Below, piece by piece: positions 23,149 through 34,788 of a stretch of DNA of 64,000 nucleotides (position 1 is its first letter; each line of letters begins with the position of its first letter). The position numbers and the translations under genes were made by a program. The DNA is from Dillenia suffruticosa (Eukaryota; Streptophyta; Magnoliopsida; Dilleniales; Dilleniaceae), in assembly GCA_033439265.1 (NCBI GenBank), contig JAVTVX010000002.1, positions 8,964,174-9,028,173 of the forward strand, given 5' to 3'. The notes below the pieces were generated by a model that had not been told where the DNA came from, made no database searches, and worked only from the letters and a program-made list of their open reading frames with translations.

Positions 23149-24773
23149 TGGTATCAGAGCAAACATCGACTCCGAGGTTGGGAAATTCTCTTCCTCAAAT
23201 CTCTTCCTTTCAAATCCAACTTTTCTCCCAAATTATTCTAAGCTCAACCAATTACTTCCAATGTGCTAGTCATATCAGAAGATCTCTCAATGGAGCAAAA
23301 CTTCTGTCTTTCATTACAAAAGATCCTATGGATCAGCTAGACCCATGGTTTGATGAATGGAAGGAGCTGGATGATCAAGTGTTCCTATTGCTAACAAGCT
23401 CCATGGATCAAGCACACAAAAATATGGTGATGTGCTGTCCGAGTTCCAAATCCTTATGGGAGCAAATGTATGGGTTATATGGTCAGGAATCAAACTTGAG
23501 CAGAATATTTGAAATACAAAGAAGGATTGCGACCATCCAAATAGAGGAGAAATCAATTACACAATTGTTCGGAGAACACGAGGACTTGTGGAATGAGCTC
23601 AACACATTGAGACCTCTCACAAGTGATAAAAAAGTGCTGCAAAAGAGACAAGATGAAGACAAGGTGTTTTCCTTGCTCTCATCACTCAATGAGTCATTTG
23701 CACAACTTCGACAGGAAATTCTTCGAATGAAAGAATTTCCATCATACCAAGAAACTCGATTTATGATTCAGAGAGCTGCAGTTTCTCAAAGGCTTGAGGA
23801 AAGCAATCAGTTCAAAATTGAAGTTCATGGGTTCTCCACAAAGCAGAATGAACATGCTGCAAATAAGGCTCATCAGGGAATAAAAAAGGTGTGTTCTCAT
23901 TGCAAAAAGTTGGGACATACCAAGGATGGTTGCTGGTTTCTTCATCCTAACCTTAAACCTGAGTTCATCAAGAAAAAAGAGCAAGAGAGGAGGGAACAAA
24001 ATGCTCAAGCAGCTGCAAACAAAGCAAATCTGACATCTCAAAAATTAGGAAAATCCTCCTCAGGTACTTGCTCTAACTCATCTGTTTCTTCTTCAAAATG
24101 GTTGATAGATTCGGGTTGTGATCACCATATGGTCAAAGATAAGCAAAATTTTCAGAATCTTGAACCTCTCCTAGAACCTAAAATGGTTAAAGTTGCAAAT
24201 GGACATAATTTCAAAATTAAGCAAATTGGGGATGTTGAAATTTTTGGAAGAAAATCAAAGGCTTTATATGTTCCTCAATTTACCTCTAATCTTATGTCTA
24301 TTGGACAAGTCACTAAAGACTTAAATTGCAAAGCTATCTTTGACCCTCATTCTGTTGTTTTTCAGAATTTGGAGACGAATCAAGTGATTGATAGTGGATC
24401 TATGCAAGATAACTTGTATTTTTGGAAACAAGATAGTTTTGTATTTTCCACAATCCAAGAGGAAAGTTACCTCCTTTGGCATGCTAGATTAGGTCATCCT
24501 TCTATGCAAGCTTTGAAATGCCTATTCCCATCAAAAAATTGTAGTGATAGATATTGTGAAGCATGTATTTTTGGAAAGGAAACCCGAATGTATTATCCTA
24601 TTTCTGAAACTCAATATAAAAAGCCTTTTGATCTTGTTCACTCGGACGTATGGACTTCACCTATGATATCTAGAAGGGGATTTAAATATTTTATCTCATT
24701 TATAGATCATAAGTCTAGGTATACATGGGTGTATATGCTAAGATCGAAAGACTAAGTTTATGAAACCTTCAAG
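23148..24773 (+). pseudogene. Copia A gag, protease and integrase start
   Basis: The likely start is the ATG made by the last LTR base and the primer site (protein begins MVSEQ). Order: gag UBN2-like region, CCHC knuckle CSHCKKLGHTKDGC near 23890, aspartic protease WLIDSGCDHHMV near 24100, GAG-pre-integrase HARLGHP near 24480, integrase start VHSDVW near 24640. Element B interrupts the integrase at 24774. Confidence 0.85.
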
Positions 24774-25222
24774 TGTTGAAAAGAAGGATAACTTAACCCA
24801 TCTTCATCACCAACCAAGTGCATCTACTTAGAAGTCCAAAAATCAGCATGCATTGTCCAGCAAGCATGGCCCATTTGGGCAGCCTAAACCAACCCAAAAT
24901 ACATTCAAAAATAGGCCCAAGGAAGCCCAAAAGTTTGGAGAAAAGTCTAGGAAGCAAACCCAAATAGCTAGGGGCAGTTTGGGCTGCATATATTTCAACA
25001 GTCAAAAAACTAGCTGTTGGAATTCCTTGGGGTTTGAGCTCCAACGGGAATATCACTTTCTACTGGCTATTTTTCCCTTTTCTCTATAAATAGAGCCTCA
25101 TTGTATCTCCAAAAACTATGAGAAAAATGCTCTCAAATCTGTCCATGTATGCTCTCCTTCTTCTTCAATAAAATTCTGAAGTATTCTTCATTTCTTGTGC
25201 TCTATTTTTTGATATTTCAACA
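24774..25222 (+). repeat. 5' LTR of B
   Basis: TGTTGAAAAGAAGG to TTTCAACA, TATA-like CTATAAATAG near 25083, primer site directly after. Confidence 0.95.
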
Positions 25223-28200
25223 TGGTATCAGAGCAAACTTCGATCCCTTCCTCTTCAAGGTTGGGTGACCTTCCACCTTCCATCAACCTTACCCAATTTC
25301 AAAATATATCCTCCATTCAATTAAGATGAGGAAATTATTATCAATGGGCAGCCTTGATGAGAAGGGTGCTGGAACTTCACAACTTGGAGGGTCACATACT
25401 TGATCAACCACTTGAAGAGGTGGATTCTTCCTACAGAGAATGGAAGAAGAGGGACAATCATGTGTTTTTTCTTCTACTCAATTCCATGGATGAAACACAC
25501 AAAGCTATGGTGACTTGTGCTCCCAATGCAAAACTAATATGGGACACAATGTTTTCTCTTTATGGCCAAGAATCTAACCTTGGCAGAATTTTTGAGCTCA
25601 AACGACAAATTTCAAACATCAAAAAGGAAGGGAAATCACTTCCTCAATATTTTGGGGAATATACGGATACTTGGAATGAGCTCTCCACTCTCCGTCCGGA
25701 TTCCATAGATCTCAAAGTCCTCCAAAAGAGGAAAGAAGAAGATAAAATCTTTGGTCTTCTCATGGGTCTAGATGATTCCTACTCTCTTCTTAGACAAGAA
25801 ATTCTCCGAATGAAGGAATTTCCTTCATTTGAAGAAGTGCAAAATATGATCCAACGAACGGAAGTTAGCATGCGTTTGGAAGAAAATTCCAAACTTAGAC
25901 TTGAAGCTCAAGGTCACATGGCTACCGTTGAAGAGCACATGGCTGCCAAAGCACATCAAGTTCCAAAGAAAATTGATGTATGCACCCATTGCAAGAAAAG
26001 AGGACATACGAAGGAGAAGTGTTGGAACCTTCATCCTCATTTAAAGCCCAAGACCTTCAAACCAAGGGAGCAACTTTCCGAGCAGCATAATGTACTTCAC
26101 ACCAAGCTTCAAGGACCTACCATGGCTGATTTTGCTGCTCTTCAAAGTCAACTCAATGACATCTCCAAGAAGTTTCAACAACTTGCTCCCTCCAATGGTA
26201 AAAATCAAAACACTTTATCCTCTTTCAATTTCGAAGATTTTCTCATTGATTCGGGAACGGACCATCATATGGTAAGGGATAGAAGAAAAATCAAGCATTT
26301 TAAAAAACTCCCTAACCATAAGATAGTCCGTGTTGCTAATGGGCAAGATTTGAAAGTTGAGCAAATTGGGGAAATTGAACTTTTTGGAAAAACATCAAAT
26401 GCTTTATTTGTTCCCCAACTCACTTCAAATCTTTTGTCCATTAGCAAAGTCACTAAGGATCAAGGGTGTAGAGTTGTTTTTGACCCAAACACTGTTACTT
26501 TTCAGGACCTCAAGTCGAATCAATTGATTGGCAAGGGTTCTAGAAGAGGGGATCTATATTTTTTGGATCAAAAGCATCATGCACTCGTAGCTCATATCAA
26601 AGAAGATGCATCTCTTTGGCATAAACGTTTTGGGCATCCTAGTGACCAAGCTTTAAAGCGTCTATTTCCAAGTATTAATATTGAAGATAGACATTGTGAA
26701 GCTTGTATTCTGGGAAAGGAAACCCGATCAATGTATCCCAATTCAAAAACAATTTATAAAGATGCTTTTGATTTAGTTCATTCGGATTTGTGGACTTCAC
26801 CTATCAAATCTCATTTAGGCTACAAGTATTTCATTACTTTTGTAGACCAAAAAACTAGGTACACTTGGGTCTACCTTTTGAATACCAAAGATCAAGTTTT
26901 TGAAGCCTTTAAAAGCTATGAGAGATATGTGACCAAACTTTACAATGCTAACATTAAAATTCTAAGGACGGACCATGGTGGAGAATTCACTAGTTTGACA
27001 TTTGAAAACTACCTTAGAGAGAATGACATTATACATCAAATGTCTTGTGTGTACACATCTCAACAAAATGGGGTGGCCGAAAGGAAAAATAGGCACATAT
27101 TAGAAATAACTAGAGCTATGATGTTTCATGCAAATGTGCCTAAGAAATTTTGGTGTGATGCAATAAAAACCGCTGTCCACCTAATAAACCTTATCCCATC
27201 TCAAGTCCTGGATGGCAAGTCACCCTTAGAAGCCCTACTAGATAGAAAACCTAAGATATCTCATCTTAGAACATTCGGTTGTGTATGTTACATTCATATT
27301 CCAGCACACATGAGGGATAAGTTAGATCATAAGGGTAGAAAGTGCATATTTTTGGGGTATGCTTCCTTTGAAAAGGGGTATAGATGTTATGACCCTAAAA
27401 CTAACCAAACATACACATCTAAGGATGTGATATTTGTGGAGAATGAGTCCTTTTTTGTAGATCATGGAGAACATCAATCATCAGAAGAAGAGAGCACTCC
27501 AAGCACGTGGAATTTCTTACTTCTCCCGAATCAATCATCTCCACCAATTGCAGAAGGAATCTCCCAAGAGACTAATGAGCAATCTCAAAATAATGAAGAA
27601 GAAGGATCAAACTCCATAGAAGAGGAGGCAGCCCACACTTCAGGGGGAGATCAAGAAACCGAAGAGGAAGAATCCGAGCATGTAGAGGGAGATTTGGATG
27701 CACCACCTCCTCACCTTAGGCGATCCACGAGGCTTAGGGTTCCCCGTTCGGAATGGATTAACCGTAGAGTTTACTATAACTCCCAAATTGAAGGCTTTTG
27801 CGATGCAGATTGGGCGAGCGATTCAAAGGATAGAAGATCTACCACCGGGTACTGCATGTTCGTAGGAGGCAACTTGGTAGCATGGAAGAGCAAAAAACAA
27901 CATGTGGTGTCAAGATCGAGTGCAGAGGCTGAGTATAGAGCAATGGCGTCAGCAGCCAGTGAGATTGTATGGTTGAAGGCTCTAGTAGAGGAATTAGGGT
28001 TCAATGTTTCTACACCAATCAACTTGCATTGTGACAATCAATCGGCAATTCATATTGCATCCAATCCGGTCTTCCATGAAAGGACTAAACACATAGAAGT
28101 TGATTGTCACTTCATTCGACAAAAGGTGGAAGAAAAGCTTATAGCCACTCCCTACATCAAAGGAAAAGAGCAACTAGCTGATATCTTCACAAAACGGGGA

Positions 28201-28274
28201 ACTGCTATGCATCTTCAAGAAATCATGAACAAGTTGGGCACTATCGATATCTACGCACCCAACTTGAGGGGGAG
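25222..28274 (+). pseudogene. Copia B polyprotein remnant
   Basis: A long open stretch (25354-28332) carries gag (GQESNLGRIFELKRQI), CCHC knuckle CTHCKKRGHTKEKC near 25980, protease LIDSGTDHHMV near 26245, HKRFGHP pre-integrase near 26620, integrase core (HSDLW, RTDHGGEF, QQNGVAERKNRH) and RNase H (CDADWASDSKDRR, SSAEAEYRAMA). The reading frame would start with MVSEQ at the LTR/primer-site junction. Compared with the family's usual ~1,300-1,400 residues it is short. Confidence 0.85.
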
Positions 28275-28723
28275 TGTTGAAAAGAAGGATAACTTAACCC
28301 ATCTTCATCACCAACCAAGTGCATCTACTTAGAAGTCCAAAAATCAGCATGCATTGTCCAGCAAGCATGACCCATTTGGGCAGCCTAAACCAACCCAAAA
28401 TACATTCAAAAATAGGCCCAAGGAAGCCCAAAAGTTTGGAGAAAAGTCTAGGAAGCAAACCCAAATAGCTAGGGGCAGTTTGGGCTGCATATATTTCAAC
28501 AGTCAAAAAACTAGCTGTTGGAATTCCTTGGGGTTTGAGCTCCAACGGGAATATCACTTTCTACTGGCTATTTTTCCCTTTTCTCTATAAATAGAGCCTC
28601 ATTGTATCTCCAAAAACTATGAGAAAAATGCTCTCAAATCTGTCCATGTATGCTCTCATTCTTCTTCAATAAAATTCAGAAGTATTCTTCATTTCTTGTG
28701 CTCTATTTTTTGATATTTCAACA
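28275..28723 (+). repeat. 3' LTR of B
   Basis: 449 bp, same as the 5' LTR in length, with only about 3 differences. Preceded by purine tract TTGAGGGGGAG. Confidence 0.95.
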
Positions 28724-28728
28724 TCAAG

Positions 28729-31025
28729 TCCTTTTACAAGTATATTATAAAACAATATGAGGCCAACATTAAAATTCTTAGCACAGATAATGGTGGGGAA
28801 TATATGAGCACCAATTTCAAAAATTTCATTGAGGAGAATGGAATTATTCATCAAACTAGTTGTCCCTACACTCCCCAACAAAATGGAGTTGCCGAATGCA
28901 AAAATAGACATGTCCTAGAAATAGCTAGAACTATTATGTTCTTTGCTAATATGCCTAAGCGTTTTTGGAGTGATGCGGTTAGTACCGCTGTTCATTTAAT
29001 AAATCGTCTTCCAACTAGAGTTCTCCATGGAAAATCTCCATTAGAGTTGCTTAGAAAAGACAAACCAAACCTCTCTCACCTTAGAGTTTTTGGGTGTATT
29101 TGTTATGTTCATGTTCCTAGGCAATTTAGAGATAAGTTAGATATCAAAGGAAGGAAATGTGTTTTTATTGGGTACGCTTCATTCCAAAAAGGATATATTT
29201 GTTTTGAACCTGACTCTAACAAGATATACACATCGAAAGATGTGATATTTGTAGAAAATGAATTCTTTTTTGCAGGAGAAAAAAATGAAGAAAATTAGAC
29301 TGCCCTCTCCGTTGGCTCCTCAACTTCGATGTTCCACCAAATTGAGGCTTCCTCCCTCAGAGTGGATCAACAGAAGAGTTTATTACAATTCTAAGGTAAC
29401 TCATTATCCTATTTTAAATTACTATTGTGTATCTAACACTTCCTCAAGCCATCAAGGGTTCTTGAGTGGCATTGACTCATCACAGGAACCTAAGGCTTTT
29501 GATGAGGCAAATACCAAACCCGAATGGAGACAAGCTATGCTTGAAGAACTAGATGCATTGAATAAAAATGGGACGTGAGAGATTACTACTCTCCCTAAGG
29601 GAAGAAAGGCTGTCGGGTGTAAATGGGTGTTCAAAATCAAGTATAAAAGTAATAGATCCATTGAACGCTACAAGGCAAGACTTGTAGCCAAAAGATTCAC
29701 ACAAACTTATGGAGAAGACTACACTGAGACTTTTGCCCCTGTTGCCAAAATGAAAACGATAAGGGTTTTGATGTCAATTGCAACCAATGGAGGATGGCCA
29801 ATGTATCAAATGGACGTGAAGAATGCTTTCCTTCAAGGGGACTTAGACGAAGAAATCTACATGCAAATTCCCCAAGGGCTAGATGAGGATTCAAACATCA
29901 AGGTGTGTCGTCTCAAAAAAGCAATCTATGGGTTAAAACAATCTCCTCGTGCCTGGTATGCAAAATTAAGTTCAGCACTTCTTGGTAATAACTTTAAGAA
30001 ATGCATTAGTGATTCCTCCATGTTTACTTAAGTTAACAATGAAGAAATCACTATTGTTCTTATTTATGTAGATGATATAGTTATTACAGGAAGTGATATG
30101 AATGGTATTGATCAAGCTAGAAGTTTCCTTAAATCTACTTTTGAGATTAAAGATTTAGGAAAACTAAAGTACTTCTTAGGAATAGACTTGCCTATTCTCA
30201 TAAAGGGCTAGTTCTATGCCAAAGGAAATATGTACTTGACCTTTTGCAGGAAACTGGAAAGGTAGGAGCAAAACCAGCAACAACTCCTATATCCATAGCA
30301 GAACGAGCAAAAGGTGATGAAGAAATGTTCCAGGATATTCCTAGATATCAAAGACTTGTGGGGAGGCTCATCTACCTCACCATTACAAGAGCAGATATCA
30401 CCTATGCCATCAGCTTAATCAGCCAACGGATGCATGCTCCAAGGATTGAAGATTGGAAGGCAGCGGAAAGAATTCTCAAGTATTTAAAGAGCTCACCAGG
30501 AAGGGGAATTCTTATGAAAAACAACCATAGCATGGAGATTTATGGCTACTGTGATGCAGATTGGGCTGGGGATGTCATGGATAGGAGATCCACCACCGGC
30601 TACTGCATGTTCGTGGGAGGAAATCTTCTAACATGGAAAAGCAAGAAACAATCTGTTGTATCCAGATCAAGCGCTGAGGCTGAATACAGAGCAATGGCAG
30701 CGGCTACAAGTGAAATAGTTTGGCTAAAGGCATTACTTGAGGAGATGGGATTTTCTACTATCGCTTCTATTCTTCTACATTGCGAAAATCAAGTAGCTCT
30801 TCATATTGCTGCCAATCCGGTATTTCACGAAAGAACGAAACACATTGAGGTTGATTGTCATTATGTTCGAGAAAAATTAGAAAACAAGACAATTTCAACC
30901 GCATATGTTAGAAGTGAAGACCAGTTAGCTGACATTTTCACTAAGGCAACAACCGAGAAACACCTTCAACACATCCTTAGCAAGTTAGGGTCCATAGACA
31001 TCTATGCACCCAACTTGAGGGGGAG
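28729..31025 (+). pseudogene. Copia A integrase end, RT and RNase H
   Basis: Continues element A after B. Integrase: CPYTPQQNGVAE and KNRHVLEIART near 28865-28930. RT from about 29300: FKIKYKSNRS, QMDVKNAFLQGDL near 29805 and YVDDIVITGSD near 30065. RNase H: YCDADWAGDVMDRRSTTGYC near 30545 and SSAEAEYRAMA near 30665. Several breaks divide the frame. Confidence 0.85.
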
Positions 31026-31485
31026 TGTTAAAAATAAGGGAGAAGATGAAGATAAGTCTCAAGATATTCAACTTGAAAATATGATAATATCATAAACATT
31101 GGGCTTTTTATTTTTTAATGTTCAGAATTTTACAACATATTTATGACTCTAAATACATTCAAAAACAAACCCAATGAAGCCCAAAAGTATGAAGGAAAGT
31201 CTAAGAGGTAAACCCAAATAGCTAGGGGCACTTTGGGCAATGTATATTCCAACAGTCCAAAAACTAGCTGTTGGAATTCCTTGGGGTTTGAGCCCCAACG
31301 GGAATATTGTCTTTGTTCTCTCTCTACTGGCTATTTTTCTCCCTTTGCCTATAAATAGAGCTATTGCTCTCCTTGTAAAAAAATAGAGAGGAAGATAATC
31401 TCTCTTCCTTTGTATCATTCTACTACATCAATAAAAGTCAGAAGTTTATTAGATTTCTCTACTCTTCTTAGTCAAAAATTCAATA
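31026..31485 (+). repeat. 3' LTR of A
   Basis: 460 bp, aligned without gaps to the 5' LTR by eye. Followed by the ATTTT duplication and resumed SIRE gag. Confidence 0.95.
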
Positions 31486-31490
31486 ATTTT

Positions 31491-32640
31491 CTAGCCAAAA
31501 GATTGTCCAGAGTTCTTAGAAGAAAAGGTAAAAATTTTTAGAAATTTTCAAAAACTATTATGTCTCCAAAACTTAAATCTTATGCAGGAAAATTCAACAA
31601 GAACAAGGATAAAAAGAAAGACAAAGAAGAAGTTGTCTGCTATAAGTGTTAAAAACCAGGACACATCAAATATGAGTGCCCAATCCTCTTGAACAAAATC
31701 TAGAAATTTTTGAAAAAGGGAAAGATATTGTTGACTACCTAGAGTGACTTGGAAGAATTAGATTCAGATTTTGACTTAGAGATTCATAAAATTCTGATGA
31801 AGCAAACACTGTCTGATGGCTGATTAACAGGTGAAATCTGATTCTGAAAATTATGAAAATGACATACTGAAGCTGATTTTAGAGTTTAAATGCAAGATAC
31901 TAGACTTAGAACTTGAAAAAAATCTTCTGAAACAGACTAACATGCTGCTGAATTTTGAAAATGACGATTTTAAATATGAAAATCATGTTCTAAAATCTGA
32001 ATTATCAGCGTTAAGATCTGAAAATAAAACTATAAAATTGAAAAATTCTGCAATGAATGATGAAATATATTTGCTAAAAACTAGAATAGAGGAGCTGTCT
32101 ATGTTCATTAAAAATACAGTTCAAAAGTTCAATGAAAGTGATCAAAAGCTAACTAGACTTCTTATAATTCAAAGACATGACTCTTCTAAGAATGGTCTAG
32201 GGTACAACTCTGAAAATGTAACTCAATCACAAATCAATAAAACTATATTTGTTAGTGCAAGAAAAATTGCATAAAACAGAAAGTTTTAGACTGCAAAAAT
32301 TAAAGGTAGAAGCAGTGGTCATAGAAAAACAGTATATAGGGATAGAAGAAGTTATTATTCTGCCAGTTTTAATAGAAATTTCATAAACATATCAGGATAT
32401 AATAAATCTAATTTTTCATTACTTAAATATAAATATTTGGATAACTTTCAGAAAGGAAGAATAGTTACACTTGCTATTATTGTCATAAACGAGGACATAT
32501 TGCTAAATTTTGCTATTTAAACAAGCTTAGTTATACACGAGAAAAAATTACTTCTTATCCAAAATTGTTATCTAGAGGACCCAAACTAATTTGGGTTCCT
32601 AAGAACAGATGATTCGTTTGTTTAACTTGTACAGGAACAT
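31491..32640 (+). pseudogene. SIRE gag C-terminal region with coiled coil and two knuckles
   Basis: First CCHC-type knuckle near 31634-31680 (KPGHIKYECP). A Lys/Glu/Asn/Leu-rich segment with heptad-like leucines (31831-32274, motifs LELEKNLL, LKSELSALRSE) is a predicted coiled coil. The second knuckle CYYCHKRGHIAKFC lies near 32472-32513, then WVPKN. Two knuckles around a coiled coil is a Sirevirus-like gag layout. Confidence 0.7.
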
Positions 32641-33475
32641 GAGACTAAAGTAAAAGGAAAATGGTATGTTAATAGTGGTTGCTCAAAACATATGACGGGT
32701 GACGTCTCATTGTTCAAATAATTAGAAAAGAATGAATAAGGAATGATAACTTTTGGTGACAATAAAAAGGGAAAAATCATTGGTAAATGTACCATTGGCA
32801 TTAACTCAAATTCCATAAGAAATGTTCTATTTGTTGATAGGTTAATACATAATCTTTTCAGTGTTAGTCAATTATGTGATTTGGGATATGATATACTCTT
32901 TAAGAAAAATAAATGCATGTTTTTTAGAGTATAACCCAAGAAAAAATATTTTAAGGAATTAGATCTGGAAATGTCTATATAGTAAACTCAAAAATGTTAA
33001 ATAGTTTAAAAGAAAATTGTTTGATATCTATAGAAATTGACATTTATGTATAGCATAAAAAATTAGGTCATGTGAAGAAAAATTTAATAAGAGATTTATC
33101 AAAAATAACTTTAAAATATCACATAAATTATAATGCATGCTCACTAAATAAACAAATAAAATTATCATTTAAAAATAAGAATTACATATCAACATCTAAA
33201 CTTTTAGAAATTTTGCATATGGATTTGTTTGGAGCCATTAGAATTCAAAGCTTAGATGGAAATAAATATGATCTTGTAATTGTGGTTGATTTTTTAAGAT
33301 TTACATGGATTTTATTATTAACTAATAAAAATAGTGCATTTGAGGTATTCAAAATTTTTGCTAATAAAATACAAAATGAAAAGGATCAAAATCACTTCAA
33401 TAAGCAAGCGTGCTTTGAAGGTAAATGTTCTTCTTTCAAGAATTCTGGATTTCGAATTTTTTAAGAAGAATGGAT
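32641..33475 (+). pseudogene. SIRE protease and integrase N-half
   Basis: Protease-like WYVNSGCSKHMTGD near 32660 with ITFGDNKKGKIIG and HNLFSVSQLCDLGYD following. Pre-integrase KKLGHV near 33060. Integrase start LEILHMDLFG near 33210, DGNKYDLVIVVDFLRFTWI, then AFEVFKIFANKIQNEK. The catalytic E portion is not seen here. Fossil with several breaks. Confidence 0.7.
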
Positions 33476-34405
33476 TAGAAATTCGCAGGTTTCTTGATAT
33501 GACTGGTTGTATTAGTTTATATACTGGTTCACAAATATGCTGGAAGTAGATAATTTTTTATTTCTACAACAATTTGATACTACAAATACAGATAATTTGA
33601 TAACAAAGATTGATAATCATCCGGTTATCATAACTAAAGATGATATATATCTGCTTGCTTAGAACTGAAGAGGACTGTAGATTCTTCTTTACCAAATCTA
33701 AACAAGAAAGAATTACATGCTCTACTTGGTGGCAAAAGATGATGTAAAAAGTAAATACCTGATGCTCAGATTTTCCTTTGTTAGTTAGAATCATTTATAA
33801 GATTGTGGTTCTGTGTATTACTCCAAGGAATGAAAGCATGACTACTGTGATTGTTAAGGATACCAAAATTATTGCTGCAATGATTTTGGATAAAAAATTA
33901 TATTTAGTTGACATTGTTATATCTACATTAGAAGGAATGTGAATATAAGTCTTATAGTAATGTGTTGTCGAATCTTTTGGAGTACAAAGGTTTTGATTTT
34001 TCTGAATTTAGAGTAACTGAGAATGTTCTTACACTTGGTCATACTTGCATTAATCATATGGACATTACCATATCTGATGACAAAATTTGGAAACATAGAG
34101 ATGGAAAAGTTTGGCGAGAAAATCTAGATGAAACAGATAGAGTAGAAGCTGACTTTAGATAGAACAAGAATGAACAAACAGATTCTGAATTTCCCAAATC
34201 CAGACCTGAAATAGGAGAATCTTCTAGGAAAAGAAGGAAGACAACTACACATCTTGTACATCATTCCTCAGACAAACCAGAATTGGTTAGTGGACTAAAA
34301 AGTAGAATTAATGTCTTAGAAGGAAAGGTAGATCAATATATGAACCTACTGCAGACAGTGCAAAAAGACCTATCTGTTTTACTTGAAAATTTTTCAGATG
34401 TCTAG
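33476..34405 (+). pseudogene. SIRE extra 3' ORF remnant with coiled coil
   Basis: This replaces the expected RT/RNase H position. It does not resemble copia pol. The clearest piece (about 33962-34405) reads FDFSEFRVTENVLTLGHTCI, a polar middle with ESSRKRRKTT, and a C-terminal heptad-like stretch ending in LQTVQKDLSVLLENFSD. Some Sireviruses carry an additional ORF between pol and the 3' LTR, sometimes called env-like. This may be its remnant, or captured host sequence. Function unknown. Confidence 0.4.
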
Positions 34406-34549
34406 GTACATTTCTGAATGCAATACAACTATGTTATTTCTGAATTTCTGAATCTTATTTTTCATGTATCTTTCATTTCTCTTAATGAAAGCTGTACTTT
34501 TCTTCATTTCTGAATCTTATTTCTGTTGTTGTTTGTTTTTGCTGCAATA

Positions 34550-34788
34550 AAAATGGGGAGATATAAAATAAAACATGCAAATGTATTAATGGGGAGATGA
34601 CTAGTTCTATGTATTATGTTCGCTTATTCATGAATTAAGGGGGAGAATAGGGAGAATGTAATATGATTGCATATCATATTGTGCTGAATATAATGATCGC
34701 ATACTGTGTTGTCATCATAACATTTTTCACTGTGAGATATCATTCTTCATTTTATTTAAGGTTTTGTCGTCATCAAAAAAGGGGAGAT
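34550..34788 (+). other. Repeated polypurine tracts before SIRE 3' LTR
   Basis: ATGGGGAGAT near 34554 and 34590, AAGGGGGAGAATAGGGAGAA near 34638-34657, and AAAAAAGGGGAGA ending at 34787, one base from the LTR start. The last is the expected primer for plus-strand synthesis. Repeated purine tracts upstream are known for Sireviruses. Confidence 0.65.

Larger units (their letters stand above)
24774..28723 (+). mobile_element. Ty1/copia element B nested in A
   Basis: Two 449-bp LTRs (24774-25222 and 28275-28723) differ at about 3 sites by eye. Perfect TCAAG duplications lie at 24769-24773 and 28724-28728. The LTRs and interior are nearly identical to element C, so B and C are one subfamily. Parts present: gag, protease, integrase and RNase H; RT is not recognised and the element is shorter than C. 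Broken, a defective relative of C that is likely non-autonomous. Confidence 0.93.
22689..31485 (+). mobile_element. Ty1/copia element A with nested B
   Basis: Two 460-bp LTRs (22689-23148 and 31026-31485) differ at about 9 sites by eye, roughly 2%. Perfect ATTTT duplications lie at 22684-22688 and 31486-31490. The tRNA-Met primer site follows the 5' LTR directly and a purine tract (TTGAGGGGGAG) precedes the 3' LTR. The interior holds gag, protease, integrase, RT and RNase H in copia order, split by element B. Broken, with several breaks. Confidence 0.93.

Noticed and set aside
24793-25089. Frames of 87 aa (minus) and 78 aa (plus) that recur at 28294, 41382 and 51097
   Set aside because: They recur because the B and C LTRs are near-identical duplicates, so conservation is by recent copying, not selection.
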